Assembly: GCF_001622165.1 (NCBI RefSeq)
Contig: NZ_LVWG01000036.1
Coordinates: 1-64,000, forward strand
Direction: 5' to 3'
Source of the DNA: Pelodictyon luteolum
Lineage (GTDB): Bacteria > Bacteroidota > Chlorobiia > Chlorobiales > Chlorobiaceae
Length of the DNA stretch: 64,000 nucleotides
Shown here: positions 8,750 through 17,443 of the stretch, piece by piece
How the letters are laid out: every line of letters starts with the position of its first letter
Numbering within the stretch: position 1 is the first letter of the stretch
The notes under the pieces: generated by a model
Told to the model about the DNA's origin: nothing
Database searches by the model: none
What the model saw: only the letters and a program-made list of their open reading frames with translations
Position numbers and translations under genes: made by a program

Positions 8750-10099
8750 ATGGTGCCGATGCCGGAGGGTCGAAAATTCCACATACAGACGTTCGGATGC
8801 CAGATGAACGAGGCGGACTCGGGTATCATTGCCCGGGTCCTTCTTGATGCTGGCTTCCGCCGGTCCGGCTCCGAACTGGATGCCGATGTCATTTTCCTGA
8901 ACACCTGCGCCGTCCGTGAGAATGCTGTCGAGAAGATCGGCCACCTCCTTGAGCACCTGAAGGGAGCCAAAAAACGCAGGAAGACCCTTCAGGTCGGGGT
9001 CCTCGGTTGCGTTCCCCAGCACCAGCGGGAGGAGATGTTCTCCCGCTTTCCCGCCATTGACTTCATTGCCGGTCCCGACTCATACCGCCGGCTGCCTGCC
9101 CTTATCGAAGAAGCAGCTTCGGCCGTCCGACCCGCCATGCTCGACTTTAATCCCGCAGAGACCTACGAGGGGATTCAGCCTGTCCGTGAGAGCCGGATAA
9201 GCGCCTTCATCCCCGTCATGCGCGGCTGCAACAACATGTGCGCGTTCTGCGTGGTTCCATTCACCCGCGGCCGTGAGCGCAGTCAACCGCTTGAGATGGT
9301 CACGGGCGAGGTTCGTGAACTTGCCGAAGCGGGTTATCGGGAGATCACCCTGCTCGGCCAGAACGTCAACTCCTACAGCGACCCCGACTCAGGGGCGGGT
9401 TTCCCGGGCCTGCTGGATGCCGTTGCCCTTGCGGCTCCCGGCGTGCGGATCCGCTTTACTACCTCGCATCCCAAAGATATCTCCATAGGGCTCGTTGATA
9501 CCATCGCCAGCCGGCCGAACATATGCCGCCATGTGCACCTTCCGGTCCAGTCGGGATCAGACAGCGTTCTCCGGGGAATGAACCGGGGCCATGGCATCAG
9601 CGAGTATCTGGAGAAGATCCGCATCATCCGCGATGCTCTGCCCGGCGTGACCCTTTCAACGGACATCATCGCAGGGTTCTGTGGAGAGCGGGAGGAGGAC
9701 CATCGGGCCACTCTGGATCTGCTCCGCACCGTCCGCTTTGATGCCGCATTCATGTTCCATTATTCCACAAGAGAGGGGACATTGGCCTCCCGTACCCTTC
9801 CGGATGACGTGACGGAAGAGGACAAGAAACGGCGCCTCCAGGAAATCATCGACCTGCAACAGGAGATTTCAGCGGAGAACAACCGGCTTCAGGTCGGCAC
9901 GGTTGCCGAAGTCCTTGCCGAATCGGAAAGTCGCCGCTCGCCCGATCGTCTGCTCGGCCGTACCGATGGCAACCGGGCGGTGGTTTTCGACCGTGGAGAG
10001 TGCATGCCGGGTGATCTCGTCCGTGTGCGCCTCATCTCGTCAACCTCAGCAACCCTCAGCGGACGTCGGGAAGGCGTCATTCGGGCTTTTTTATCTTGA
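8750..10099 (+). CDS. miaB: tRNA-2-methylthio-N6-dimethylallyladenosine synthase
   Basis: A radical SAM methylthiotransferase that converts i6A37 to ms2i6A37 in tRNAs reading UNN codons. The 449-residue protein has the N-terminal UPF0004 domain (FGCQMNEADS, NTCAVRENA), the radical SAM motif in GCNNMCAFCVVPFTRGRERS (CxxxCxxC) and a C-terminal TRAM-like region after about residue 375. NTCAVRENA and FTRGRE favour MiaB over RimO or MtaB. It starts two bases after nifU, and as it needs two [4Fe-4S] clusters its place in the Fe-S operon makes sense. ATG 8759 is a possible alternative start. Confidence 0.95.
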   Translation: MVPMPEGRKFHIQTFGCQMNEADSGIIARVLLDAGFRRSGSELDADVIFLNTCAVRENAVEKIGHLLEHLKGAKKRRKTLQVGVLGCVPQHQREEMFSRFPAIDFIAGPDSYRRLPALIEEAASAVRPAMLDFNPAETYEGIQPVRESRISAFIPVMRGCNNMCAFCVVPFTRGRERSQPLEMVTGEVRELAEAGYREITLLGQNVNSYSDPDSGAGFPGLLDAVALAAPGVRIRFTTSHPKDISIGLVDTIASRPNICRHVHLPVQSGSDSVLRGMNRGHGISEYLEKIRIIRDALPGVTLSTDIIAGFCGEREEDHRATLDLLRTVRFDAAFMFHYSTREGTLASRTLPDDVTEEDKKRRLQEIIDLQQEISAENNRLQVGTVAEVLAESESRRSPDRLLGRTDGNRAVVFDRGECMPGDLVRVRLISSTSATLSGRREGVIRAFLS

Positions 10100-10175
10100 G
10101 CCGGATTCGTAAATTGAATTTTGATTGCCTCCCAACTAAACCGCCAGTTCAACAGGCTCAGGAGTGAAGTAACGC

Positions 10176-11180
10176 ATGCCATCTACCCCAAGTACCGGAT
10201 TCATCAATAAAGTCAGGGCGCACCTTGAACTGCTCGACCCCGTAACCTGGATCAGCGTTTTCCCCGGACTGGCCTGCGGTGCCATGGCTTCCGGAGCCAT
10301 GCAGGCAACGCCGCATGATTTCCTCGTCCTGTTCGCTATGTTTCTCATGTACGGGCCGCTCGGTACCGGCTTCAGCCAGTCGGTGAACGATTATTTCGAT
10401 CTGGAGCTCGACCGGGTAAACGAACCCACCCGTCCCATCCCTTCAGGCCGTTTGACGAAGAACGAGGCGCTTCTTAACTGCATCGTCGTCATCCTTCTGG
10501 CCATGGGGATAGGCATCTGGCTCGGCCTCGACACCGGAGGACTGCGCGGCATGGTCATCACAACCATGATTTTTTCTGCGCTCTTCGTTGCCTATATCTA
10601 CTCAGCGCCTCCCTTCAAGCTGAAAAAGAATATTTTTGCCTCTGCCCCCGGCGTTGGCTTCTCCTACGGTTTCGTCACATTCCTTTCCGGCAACGCGCTC
10701 TTCAGCGATATCCGTCCGGAGGTGGTGTGGCTTGCGGCCCTGAACTTCTTCATGGCCATCGCGCTCATCATCATGAACGACTTCAAGTCGGTCGAAGGCG
10801 ACCGGGAAGGCGGCATGAAATCCCTGACCGTCATGATTGGTGCGAAGAACACCTTCATTGTCGCATTCGCCATCATCGACATGGTTTTTGCCGTGCTGGT
10901 ATGGCTTGCCTGGAGCTGGGGCTTCATAGTGCCTATGGCGCTCGTGGTCCTGGGCCTCGTGCTCAATGTCGTGCTCCAGATCCAGTTGCTCGCCGATCCG
11001 AAGGGCGGCGTATCGTTCCTCAAGGGGACCGTAGAGGACGGCTTCGGCAATGCGATCGGCAAGAGCGATGTGCAGGAGCACAACACCTTTCTCCGTTTCC
11101 AGGTGGCTAACAATGTCCTTTTTCTCGTCAACAACCTTGTGCTTGCCGCCATGATCGGCATGAGGTACATGCCGTCCTAG
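10176..11180 (+). CDS. bchK: (Bacterio)chlorophyll synthase-type prenyltransferase, probably BChl c/d/e synthase
   Basis: A UbiA-family membrane prenyltransferase of 334 residues with about eight or nine hydrophobic segments. The first Asp-rich motif NDYFDLELDRVNEPTRPIPS (71-90) and the second NDFKSVEGDREGG are those of chlorophyll synthases, which esterify chlorophyllides with phytyl- or farnesyl-diphosphate. Green sulfur bacteria have three such enzymes: BchG, ChlG and BchK. I favour BchK because the next genes (isoprenoid kinase-like, lpxH-like, hisG, cruC-like) match my memory of the C. tepidum bchK neighbourhood; from sequence alone BchG or ChlG cannot be excluded. Ribosome site AGGAG lies 12 bases upstream. 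Confidence 0.75.
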   Translation: MPSTPSTGFINKVRAHLELLDPVTWISVFPGLACGAMASGAMQATPHDFLVLFAMFLMYGPLGTGFSQSVNDYFDLELDRVNEPTRPIPSGRLTKNEALLNCIVVILLAMGIGIWLGLDTGGLRGMVITTMIFSALFVAYIYSAPPFKLKKNIFASAPGVGFSYGFVTFLSGNALFSDIRPEVVWLAALNFFMAIALIIMNDFKSVEGDREGGMKSLTVMIGAKNTFIVAFAIIDMVFAVLVWLAWSWGFIVPMALVVLGLVLNVVLQIQLLADPKGGVSFLKGTVEDGFGNAIGKSDVQEHNTFLRFQVANNVLFLVNNLVLAAMIGMRYMPS

Positions 11181-11240
11181 GGCTTTTTATGCGGGCCGTC
11201 CACTCCGCTGATACCTAACCCCCCAATAAACCCTAAAGCC

Positions 11241-11924
11241 ATGGATACACTTCAGCATAATGCGCTCGTCGCACTGTTGACTTTTGTTTATGTGTTCAGT
11301 GTTCCGCCCCTCATGGACTTTTTCGTCTCCCGTCACGGCCTGCCCCGCGACATCAGCCGAAAGATCACACACATCTCAGCAGGCTCCGTCATCATCTTTC
11401 TGCCGCTCTTCCAGGACGGTGACTGGACCCAGTACCTCAACGTGGCCATCTTTGTTGTCTGGGCCATCCTGCTTGTGCAGAAAGGGCTGTTTGCGGCCGA
11501 GGATGATCAGGCGGTGAAAACCATGACCCGCACGGGCGACCGTCGGGAACTGCTGCGCGGTACCCTCTATTTTGTTGTTGTCGCCACCCTTTGCGGCACC
11601 CTCTACTATAAGCAGTTCGAAGGAGTGCTCGCCATGGCAGTACTCGGATGGGGCGATGGTCTTGCCCCGATCATCGGCACGCGCCTGGGGAGACTCAAAT
11701 ATCAGGTGCTGAGCCCCAAGAGTGTGGAGGGGAGCCTTGCCTTTTTTGCGGGAAGTGTGGCTGCAGGGCTTTTCTTCGTCCACCTCATCGTGCCTGAAGC
11801 CTATGATCCCGCCAAGATCGTGCTCATCGCCCTTATTGCTACGGTGGTCGAGGGGGTATGCCCGAGGGAAGTCGACAATATCGCCATTCCTGTCGCCGTC
11901 ATCGCCGCTGCGAGCTTCTTGTAG
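11241..11924 (+). CDS. Phytol/farnesol (dolichol) kinase-like membrane protein
   Basis: A 227-residue polytopic protein of the CDP-diglyceride synthase / dolichol kinase / VTE5 superfamily. Diagnostic segments are SRKITHISAGSVI near residue 40, GWGDGLAPIIGTRLGRLKY near 140, and SVEGSLAFFAGS, the VTE5-like phytol kinase pattern. VTE5-type enzymes phosphorylate phytol, or farnesol in related enzymes, for salvage into prenyl diphosphates. It lies 60 bases after the prenyltransferase on the same strand, suggesting it regenerates the BChl tail donor. That link is inference; a phosphatidate cytidylyltransferase role is the alternative, but the protein is short for CdsA. Confidence 0.72.
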   Translation: MDTLQHNALVALLTFVYVFSVPPLMDFFVSRHGLPRDISRKITHISAGSVIIFLPLFQDGDWTQYLNVAIFVVWAILLVQKGLFAAEDDQAVKTMTRTGDRRELLRGTLYFVVVATLCGTLYYKQFEGVLAMAVLGWGDGLAPIIGTRLGRLKYQVLSPKSVEGSLAFFAGSVAAGLFFVHLIVPEAYDPAKIVLIALIATVVEGVCPREVDNIAIPVAVIAAASFL

Positions 11925-11932
11925 GGTAGGCA

Positions 11933-12676
11933 ATGAAGAATGAGGCAATGCCGGTACTGTATTTTATAAGCGACATCCATCTCGGACTGCAGGAGGAGCC
12001 GGAAGAGCGCCGCAAGCTTGATGCGCTGTCACGGCTCTTTGCCGAAATCCGCCGGACCGGGGGCTCGCTCTACATGCTTGGCGACGTCTTCGACTACTGG
12101 ATGGAGTTCAGCTCCGTTGTGCCAAAGGGATTTACCGGTTTTTTTTGTTTATTGTCAGAGCTTGTCAGGGCGGGCATCGATGTTACCTATCTTGCAGGGA
12201 ACCATGATTTCCATCTCGGTACGTTTTTCGATCGGGAGCTCGGAGTGAAGACGCGCTATGGCACCTACGAGTTCGATGCCGATGGACGGCACTTCACGGT
12301 CGCCCACGGGGACGGCCTCGGAGAAGGTGACCTCAGCTACCGGCTCTTTGCAAAGTTTGTCCGCAACCCGTTCAATCTCGGCCTCCTGACCGGTTTCCAT
12401 CCGGATCTTGCAATCTGGCTCATGAAGTGGCTTTCCCGGCTCTCGAGGAAACACAAGCCGGGCAACAGGGTTATGGAGACGGACCGGCTTCTGGATTTTG
12501 CCCGCATGCTTGTCAAAGAGCGGAGCGTGGATTATTTCCTCTGCGGTCACAACCACGTAGAGGGTGTGCATGAACTTGAGGGCGGTGCCCGGTATCTGAA
12601 CCTCGGATCGTGGATTGACGGCCATTTTCCCTACGCGGTCTATATGGACGGCCTCATGCAGCTTAAGGAACTCTAA
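11933..12676 (+). CDS. lpxH: UDP-2,3-diacylglucosamine pyrophosphohydrolase-like metallophosphoesterase
   Basis: A calcineurin-like metallophosphoesterase of 247 residues. The metal-binding blocks appear in order: [31 protein letters not shown] and CGHNHVEG, the LpxH pattern. LpxH cleaves UDP-2,3-diacylglucosamine to lipid X in lipid A synthesis at the inner membrane. The C-terminal [16 protein letters not shown] is also LpxH-like. The gene starts eight bases after the kinase-like gene. ATG 11948 (MPVLYFISD) is an equally good start. Some Bacteroidetes/Chlorobi homologues are only annotated as UDP-diacylglucosamine diphosphatase family. Confidence 0.82.
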   Translation: MKNEAMPVLYFISDIHLGLQEEPEERRKLDALSRLFAEIRRTGGSLYMLGDVFDYWMEFSSVVPKGFTGFFCLLSELVRAGIDVTYLAGNHDFHLGTFFDRELGVKTRYGTYEFDADGRHFTVAHGDGLGEGDLSYRLFAKFVRNPFNLGLLTGFHPDLAIWLMKWLSRLSRKHKPGNRVMETDRLLDFARMLVKERSVDYFLCGHNHVEGVHELEGGARYLNLGSWIDGHFPYAVYMDGLMQLKEL

Positions 12677-12693
12677 ATACTAAACCTCAGATC

Positions 12694-13578
12694 ATGAGCA
12701 ATTTGAACAAGGTGTTGAAACTCGGTCTGCCGAAGGGCAGCCTGCAGGACTCGACCATCGATCTTTTCGCGCACGCCGGATTCCACTTTTCCGTCCAGAG
12801 CCGCTCCTATTTCCCCTCGATTGACGACGACGAACTGGAGGCCATCCTCATTCGTGCCCAGGAAATGGCCCACTACGTGCAGCTTGGCGCCTTCGACGTC
12901 GGGCTTACCGGGAAGGACTGGATCATCGAGACCGATGCCGATGTGGTCGAGGTTGCCGACCTGGTGTACTCGAAGGCCTCCATGCGACCCGTACGCTGGG
13001 TGCTGGCTGTTCCTGAAAACTCTCCGGTGAAGACGGTGAAGGATCTTGAGGGCAAGCATATCGCCACCGAGGTTGTGAACATCACGAAAAAATATCTGGC
13101 TGCCAACGGCGTGAACGCTTCGGTCGAATTCAGCTGGGGCGCGACGGAAGTGAAGCCGCCGGATCTTGCCGATGCGATTGTCGAAGTCACCGAAACGGGG
13201 TCATCGCTGAGGGCAAACAAACTGCGGATCGTTGAAACCATCCTCGAGTCCAACACCAAGCTTATCGCCAACCGCAAGTCCTGGGAAGATCCATGGAAGC
13301 GGGAGAAGATCGAGAGCATGGCGCTCCTGCTCCAGGGAGCCATCAACGCGCAGGGGAAGGTAGGCCTGAAGATGAACGCACCGAAGGAGGCACTTGAGAA
13401 GATCACTGCGATCATCCCCGCCCTCCGCCAGCCGACTGTTTCCCACCTTGCCAATGACCAGTGGGTCGCCCTAGAGGTTATTGTGACAGAGAAGATCGTC
13501 CGCAAGCTCATTCCCGAGCTGAAGCGGGCCGGTGCCGAGGGCATCTTTGAGTATGATATCAACAAACTGATCGACTGA
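12694..13578 (+). CDS. hisG: ATP phosphoribosyltransferase, long form
   Basis: Condenses ATP and PRPP, the first step of histidine biosynthesis. The 294-residue length indicates the hexameric long form, with two periplasmic-binding-protein-like lobes and a C-terminal ACT-like regulatory domain (about 220-294, from [19 protein letters not shown]). Family motifs are [10 protein letters not shown] at the start, [10 protein letters not shown], and [15 protein letters not shown] for PRPP binding. It is the only his gene here and lies 17 bases after lpxH-like, so it rides on the same transcript. A strong hairpin follows downstream. Confidence 0.95.
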   Translation: MSNLNKVLKLGLPKGSLQDSTIDLFAHAGFHFSVQSRSYFPSIDDDELEAILIRAQEMAHYVQLGAFDVGLTGKDWIIETDADVVEVADLVYSKASMRPVRWVLAVPENSPVKTVKDLEGKHIATEVVNITKKYLAANGVNASVEFSWGATEVKPPDLADAIVEVTETGSSLRANKLRIVETILESNTKLIANRKSWEDPWKREKIESMALLLQGAINAQGKVGLKMNAPKEALEKITAIIPALRQPTVSHLANDQWVALEVIVTEKIVRKLIPELKRAGAEGIFEYDINKLID

Positions 13579-13640
13579 CCCTGCCCCGGCGGATCCCTCT
13601 TCGTGGGGGATGAGTCCCTGGCATTTCCGATGCAACTGCC

Positions 13641-13667
13641 GGCCGCCCCCTGGGGCGGCCTTTTTTT
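13641..13667 (+). terminator. Rho-independent terminator after hisG
   Basis: GGCCGCCC / GGGCGGCC forms a perfect eight-base stem with a four-base loop, followed by seven T residues. It sits 62 bases after the hisG stop and just before the ATG at 13675, so it argues against the upstream GTG (13603) and ATG (13630) starts of the next gene. Confidence 0.8.
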
Positions 13668-13674
13668 CATCCCT

Positions 13675-14811
13675 ATGCTTCTCTTCTATCAGATACTGAT
13701 TCTTCTCGGTCTCCTCATATTCCTCGCCATCCAGTTGGCGAACCTGCTGGAGCTGCGCCCCCTTCCCATGAAGGGCCCGGGAGGGGGGAAGGTGTCGGTG
13801 CTGGTGCCGGCACGCAATGAAGAACGATCAATAGCAGGATGCGTCCGCTCCCTTCTCATGCAGGATTATCCGGATTTTGAGGTCATTGTTCTTGATGATG
13901 GGTCTACCGACGCTACGCCTTCCATCCTTCAGGCGCTCAAGGAAGAATCATCCGGGCGGCTTCGGGTGCTTCGGGGTTCGGCGCTTCCCGACGGCTGGCA
14001 TGGCAAGAGCTGGGCCTGCCAGCAGCTTGCGGCCGAAGCCTCCGGTGAGATGTTCCTATTCACCGATGCCGATACCCACCATAGCCCTGACACGCTCCGG
14101 CGTTCTGTGGGAGCTATGCTGGAAGGCCGCGGTGACATGCTCTCCCTGACGCCGAAGCAGGAGCTCGGTTCGTTCTCCGAGCGCCTTGTCGTTCCTCTTG
14201 TCTATGTCATTCTGATGAGTTACCTGCCGCTCCGCCTGGTACGGGCCTTGCGAAACCCGGCGTTCTGTTTCGCCAACGGCCAGTTCATTCTCTTCCGACG
14301 GGAGTTCTACCGGAAGATCAGAGGCCACGAGGCTGTCCGCAACGCGCTTGTTGAGGACGTATGGCTCTGTATGGCGGTGAAAAAGGCTGGAGGCCGCGTC
14401 CTCTCGTTCAACGGCACCGATACCGTCAGCTGCAGGATGTACCGGAGTTTCAGGGAGGTATGGGAAGGCTTCTCAAAAAACCTCTTTGCGGGACTCGGGA
14501 GCAGCACTCCGGCTCTTGCTGCATTCGTGCTCCTTACCGCCGCCTTCCATCTCGCTCCCTGGGGGTTTCTCTTCTACGCACTCTTCGCAGGCGCATCAGG
14601 TACAGCCGCTGTGCTGTTGCCCCTCCTGCAGCTGGCAACAGCTCTTTTCGGCCGGGTAATTCTCGCCCGCCGCTTCGGCCAGCCTCCGGCACTCGCACTT
14701 CTCGACCCACTGGCCCGCACGCTGCTTATGGCCATAGCACTGAACTCGCTGCGCGAGGCCCGGTGGGGGGGCGGAGCGCTTTGGAAGGGGAGGCGATACC
14801 GATTTTCATAA
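13675..14811 (+). CDS. cruC: Family 2 glycosyltransferase, CruC-like (chlorobactene glucosyltransferase)
   Basis: A membrane family 2 glycosyltransferase. It opens with a hydrophobic anchor (LLFYQILILLGLLIFLAIQL), then VSVLVPARNEERSIAGCVRS, VLDDGSTDATPS, the DxD-type metal/sugar site FTDADTHH, and VEDVWLCMAV. Two or three hydrophobic C-terminal helices follow. The hisG-linked position and architecture match CruC of green sulfur bacteria, which glucosylates 1'-hydroxychlorobactene; that identification is from memory of the family, so treat the symbol as probable. I chose ATG 13675 because the two earlier in-frame starts (GTG 13603, ATG 13630) would read through the terminator; none has a good ribosome site. 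Confidence 0.72.
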   Translation: MLLFYQILILLGLLIFLAIQLANLLELRPLPMKGPGGGKVSVLVPARNEERSIAGCVRSLLMQDYPDFEVIVLDDGSTDATPSILQALKEESSGRLRVLRGSALPDGWHGKSWACQQLAAEASGEMFLFTDADTHHSPDTLRRSVGAMLEGRGDMLSLTPKQELGSFSERLVVPLVYVILMSYLPLRLVRALRNPAFCFANGQFILFRREFYRKIRGHEAVRNALVEDVWLCMAVKKAGGRVLSFNGTDTVSCRMYRSFREVWEGFSKNLFAGLGSSTPALAAFVLLTAAFHLAPWGFLFYALFAGASGTAAVLLPLLQLATALFGRVILARRFGQPPALALLDPLARTLLMAIALNSLREARWGGGALWKGRRYRFS

Positions 14812-14896
14812 GCGGGGGGGCTGGCGTAAGGCGATAAATTTTTTTAAATTAGTCTACAACGGTTTTTCGACAATCAATTCAACAAGGATCTGCCTC

Positions 14897-15856
14897 ATGG
14901 GTTTTCTATCAAAAATATTCGGAAAAAAGGAAGAAGTGCTTGAGCTTCCGAAGGTCCGTGAAGACGTCAATCTCCAGAAGACTCTCGAAGGCCATCTCGA
15001 CAGGGTGCTCGGCGTGAAGTTCAGCGCCGACGGTAAAACGCTCCTCAGCGGCGGCTTCGACGAGCTGGTGATGCTCTGGGACGTGGAGACCGCCAAGCCG
15101 CTCTTTACCATGAAAGGCCATGAGACCTGGGTGGAGTGCATCGATTACAGCCGTGATGGGCGTCATCTTGCAAGCGGGAGCACCGACAGCACCGTCAGGA
15201 TATGGGATGCTTCAAACGGCCAGTGCCTGCACGTCTGCAAAGGCCACGATACGGCGGTACGCATGGTTGCCTTCAGCCCCGACGGCAAGACGCTCGCCAG
15301 CTGCTCGCGCGACACCACCATCCGTCTCTGGGACGTGGAGAGCGGTGCATGCAGGAGCGTGCTCAATGGGCACAAGTCCTATATCGAATGCCTCGCCTAC
15401 AGCCATGACGGCCAGAAACTTGTGAGCTCGGGTGAAGAGCCTGTCATCAAACTCTGGGATGTTGCCTCGGGAAAAAACATCGCCAACTATGAGACCGGCG
15501 ATACCCTCTCCCATACCGTACTCTTCAGTCCTGACGACCGCACGATTGCGCTTGCAGGGCGTAATGCAAAAATCCGGATCCTCAACGCATCGGACGGTTC
15601 CCTCATCCACGTGCTCGAAGGCCATCATGACGCAGTACGGGGCCTTGCCTACAGCCCTGACGGAAAATATCTGGCCAGCGTATCGAACGATGAGTCCCTG
15701 AGGCTGTGGAACGCCGCCGACGGCCACCATCTTCATACCTACCGCGGCCATGTGCTCGAGGTCCAGTCGGTTGACATCTCTCCCGACGGCAAGACCATCG
15801 CCACCGGAAGCGATGACCGGAAAATCAAGCTGTGGGCCGTCACTGATACGCCTTGA
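14897..15856 (+). CDS. WD40 repeat beta-propeller protein
   Basis: A 319-residue protein made of seven WD40 repeats after a short N-terminus, enough for one complete propeller. Repeats are marked by LEGHLDRVLGVKFSADGKTL, MKGHETWVECIDYSRDG, CKGHDTAVRMVAFSPDGKT and LNGHKSYIECLAYSHDG, usually ending in LWD or IWD; the fifth repeat is the most divergent. The N-terminus MGFLSKIFGKK is short, amphipathic and basic, possibly a membrane-contacting helix. There is no signal peptide or enzymatic domain. WD40 propellers are protein-interaction platforms; the partner cannot be inferred. Ribosome site AAGGA precedes the ATG. Confidence 0.9.
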   Translation: MGFLSKIFGKKEEVLELPKVREDVNLQKTLEGHLDRVLGVKFSADGKTLLSGGFDELVMLWDVETAKPLFTMKGHETWVECIDYSRDGRHLASGSTDSTVRIWDASNGQCLHVCKGHDTAVRMVAFSPDGKTLASCSRDTTIRLWDVESGACRSVLNGHKSYIECLAYSHDGQKLVSSGEEPVIKLWDVASGKNIANYETGDTLSHTVLFSPDDRTIALAGRNAKIRILNASDGSLIHVLEGHHDAVRGLAYSPDGKYLASVSNDESLRLWNAADGHHLHTYRGHVLEVQSVDISPDGKTIATGSDDRKIKLWAVTDTP

Positions 15857-15918
15857 TGGGTCGTATTTCGTGTATTTTCCTGTCCGGAGTGCCGCTTTTT
15901 AGCGTTTAAATGCGCCAA

Positions 15919-15938
15919 TTTGCAGTGCAAACTGCAAA
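15919..15938. promoter_or_regulatory. Perfect hairpin TTTGCAGT-gcaa-ACTGCAAA
   Basis: An eight-base perfect inverted repeat with a GCAA tetraloop, 62 bases after the WD40 gene and 110 before the cold-shock gene. A T5 run follows nine bases later, so it may be a weak terminator, or an operator for the cold-shock gene. Confidence 0.45.
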
Positions 15939-15979
15939 ACGTCCTTTTTGAATCAAGGCGGAGTGCGTACATTAACATT

Positions 15980-16026
15980 ATGGGCGCTGTATGAAGGCGC
16001 CCATGGAAAACGCCGGATTTCCCGGC
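15980..16026 (+). promoter_or_regulatory. Two tandem hairpins in the cold-shock gene leader
   Basis: ATGGGCGC / GCGCCCAT (15980-15987 and 15997-16004, nine-base loop) is followed by GCCGG / CCGGC (16012-16016 and 16022-16026). Both precede the ribosome site at 16036-16042. Structured leaders are typical of cold-shock mRNAs, where folding controls stability and translation. Confidence 0.5.
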
Positions 16027-16047
16027 AAAAAACAGCAAGAGGACCAT

Positions 16048-16257
16048 ATGGACAATCAGGTTGAAGGCACGGTAAAGTGGTTTAACGAGGAAAAAGGGTA
16101 CGGCTTTATCCAGCAGGGCGAGGGCAAGGACGTGTTCGTGCATTACAGCGCCATCAACGGCTCCGGCCGTAAGACGCTTGTCGAAGGACAGAAGGTCTCG
16201 ATGGAGGTCACCCAGGGAGAGAAAGGGCTCCAGGCAGCCAACGTCACTCCTCTTTGA
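16048..16257 (+). CDS. csp: Cold-shock domain protein
   Basis: A 69-residue single-domain Csp that binds single-stranded RNA/DNA and melts mRNA structure. It carries RNP1-like KGYGFIQQ and RNP2-like VFVHYSAI, with [11 protein letters not shown] at the start. I placed the start at ATG 16048 ([12 protein letters not shown]) with AAGAGGA eight bases upstream. The longer reading from 15991 would add a non-conserved basic extension through the leader hairpins and is rejected. It is monocistronic. Confidence 0.95.
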   Translation: MDNQVEGTVKWFNEEKGYGFIQQGEGKDVFVHYSAINGSGRKTLVEGQKVSMEVTQGEKGLQAANVTPL

Positions 16258-16407
16258 TACTGCCCCTGCGGCAGCAGCAACCCTCAGCGAACAGATAGAT
16301 TCCGGACCGGACGTGGCGCCTGCCGCCGCCCCGGTGTCGGTATGCGCTCCCGGCAGTAGCGGATGGGCGTTTGGCGTAGCCGTTTCAGCGGAGGACAACC
16401 GGCAGTA

Positions 16408-17037
16408 ATGCCACTTTTCCGGGCGACAGAGATGGATACCATTCTTCTTGACATCGGCAATGTGCTGGTCACAGTCGACTTCATGTCGTTCTGCCGGGGG
16501 GTAGCCGCACCGGGCCCTTCTGTGCCCACAGAGATTTTTCGTAAGTACTGTTCGGGTCCGATCAAAAACCGGTACGACACGGGTCTCATCGGCTCCGGGG
16601 CATTCCTTGCGGAGCTCTGCTCTGATCGGCTTGTACGCCCGATGGCTGAAACAGAACTCCAAGAAAGATGGCAGCGGATATTCTCCCCGTTTCCCGGTTC
16701 CGAAGCCGGGGTTGCCGCCCTTGAGGATTTGGGGCGCATCTGGATCATGAGCGATACCGACCCGCTGCATTTTGCCTATCTCCATCATGCATTTCCTTTG
16801 CTACGCGGCCGCGAACGCTATTACCTCTCCTTCCGTCACGGGTTCCTGAAATCTTCCCCTTCCGCTTTCCGGCACGTGCTTCTCGATTCCGGTGTAAATG
16901 CAGGTCGCTGCATCCTTATCGATGACCGGGAGGATAACTGCCGTGCTGCCGTGGAGGCCGGAATCAGCAGTGTCCTCTTTACTTCCTGGCCTCAGGCGAT
17001 TGCGGCATTGCAGAGAACTGACGGGGGGGTCGCATGA
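16408..17037 (+). CDS. HAD-superfamily hydrolase
   Basis: A Rossmann-like phosphatase of the haloacid dehalogenase superfamily, about 209 residues. Motif I is LLDIGNVLVTVDF, motif II is WIMSDTDPLH, and motif IV is CILIDDREDNCRAAVEAG. The DxGN form of motif I is that of YihX-like subfamilies, which act on small sugar phosphates; the substrate here is unknown. It overlaps arfB by four bases (ATGA). Start ATG 16408 has GGAGGA 12 bases upstream; ATG 16432 (MDTILLD) begins nearer the conserved core and is a plausible alternative. Confidence 0.82.
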   Translation: MPLFRATEMDTILLDIGNVLVTVDFMSFCRGVAAPGPSVPTEIFRKYCSGPIKNRYDTGLIGSGAFLAELCSDRLVRPMAETELQERWQRIFSPFPGSEAGVAALEDLGRIWIMSDTDPLHFAYLHHAFPLLRGRERYYLSFRHGFLKSSPSAFRHVLLDSGVNAGRCILIDDREDNCRAAVEAGISSVLFTSWPQAIAALQRTDGGVA

Positions 17038-17438
17038 TCAGTGTGAGGGTTTCTGTCGATGAGGTGGAGATGAGCTTCATGCGCTCCGGGGGAGCCGGGG
17101 GCCAGAACGTCAACAAGGTTGAAACGGCTGTCCATCTTTCGTTTGATATTGCGGCCTCTTCTCTGCCCGAAGCCGTGAAGGAGCGGCTGCTCATGAGGAA
17201 GGACCGGAGGATATCTAGGGACGGAGTAATTATCATCAAGGCCCAGCGGTTCCGCTCACAGGAAAAGAACCGGGAGGATGCGCTTCTTCGTCTGCAGGCG
17301 CTTGTAGATAGTGCGGCCGAAGCACCGGCGAGGAGAAAGACGACGCGGCGGACGAAAAGCTCAACCGTTCGGCGGCTTGAGGAGAAGGGACGCCTTGCAG
17401 AAAAAAAGGCTTTGCGCGGGCGGATCAGGAGGCCTTAA
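17034..17438 (+). CDS. arfB: Alternative ribosome-rescue factor / peptidyl-tRNA hydrolase ArfB
   Basis: A stand-alone RF1/RF2 domain III protein that hydrolyses peptidyl-tRNA on ribosomes stalled without a stop codon. The 134-residue protein has the GGQ catalytic loop in RSGGAGGQNVNKVETAVHL and a basic C-terminal tail (RRKTTRRTKSSTVRRLEEKG) of the kind ArfB inserts into the empty mRNA channel. There is no codon-recognition domain. It is coupled to the HAD gene by a four-base overlap. Confidence 0.92.
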   Translation: MISVRVSVDEVEMSFMRSGGAGGQNVNKVETAVHLSFDIAASSLPEAVKERLLMRKDRRISRDGVIIIKAQRFRSQEKNREDALLRLQALVDSAAEAPARRKTTRRTKSSTVRRLEEKGRLAEKKALRGRIRRP

Positions 17439-17443
17439 AGTTC

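Noticed and set aside
15991-16047. N-terminal extension of the cold-shock protein
   Set aside because: It would translate the leader hairpins, is not Csp-like, and the ATG at 16048 has a good ribosome site.
15739-16788. 349-codon minus-strand frame across the csp region
   Set aside because: Covers csp and parts of the WD40 and HAD genes in antisense; no motif.
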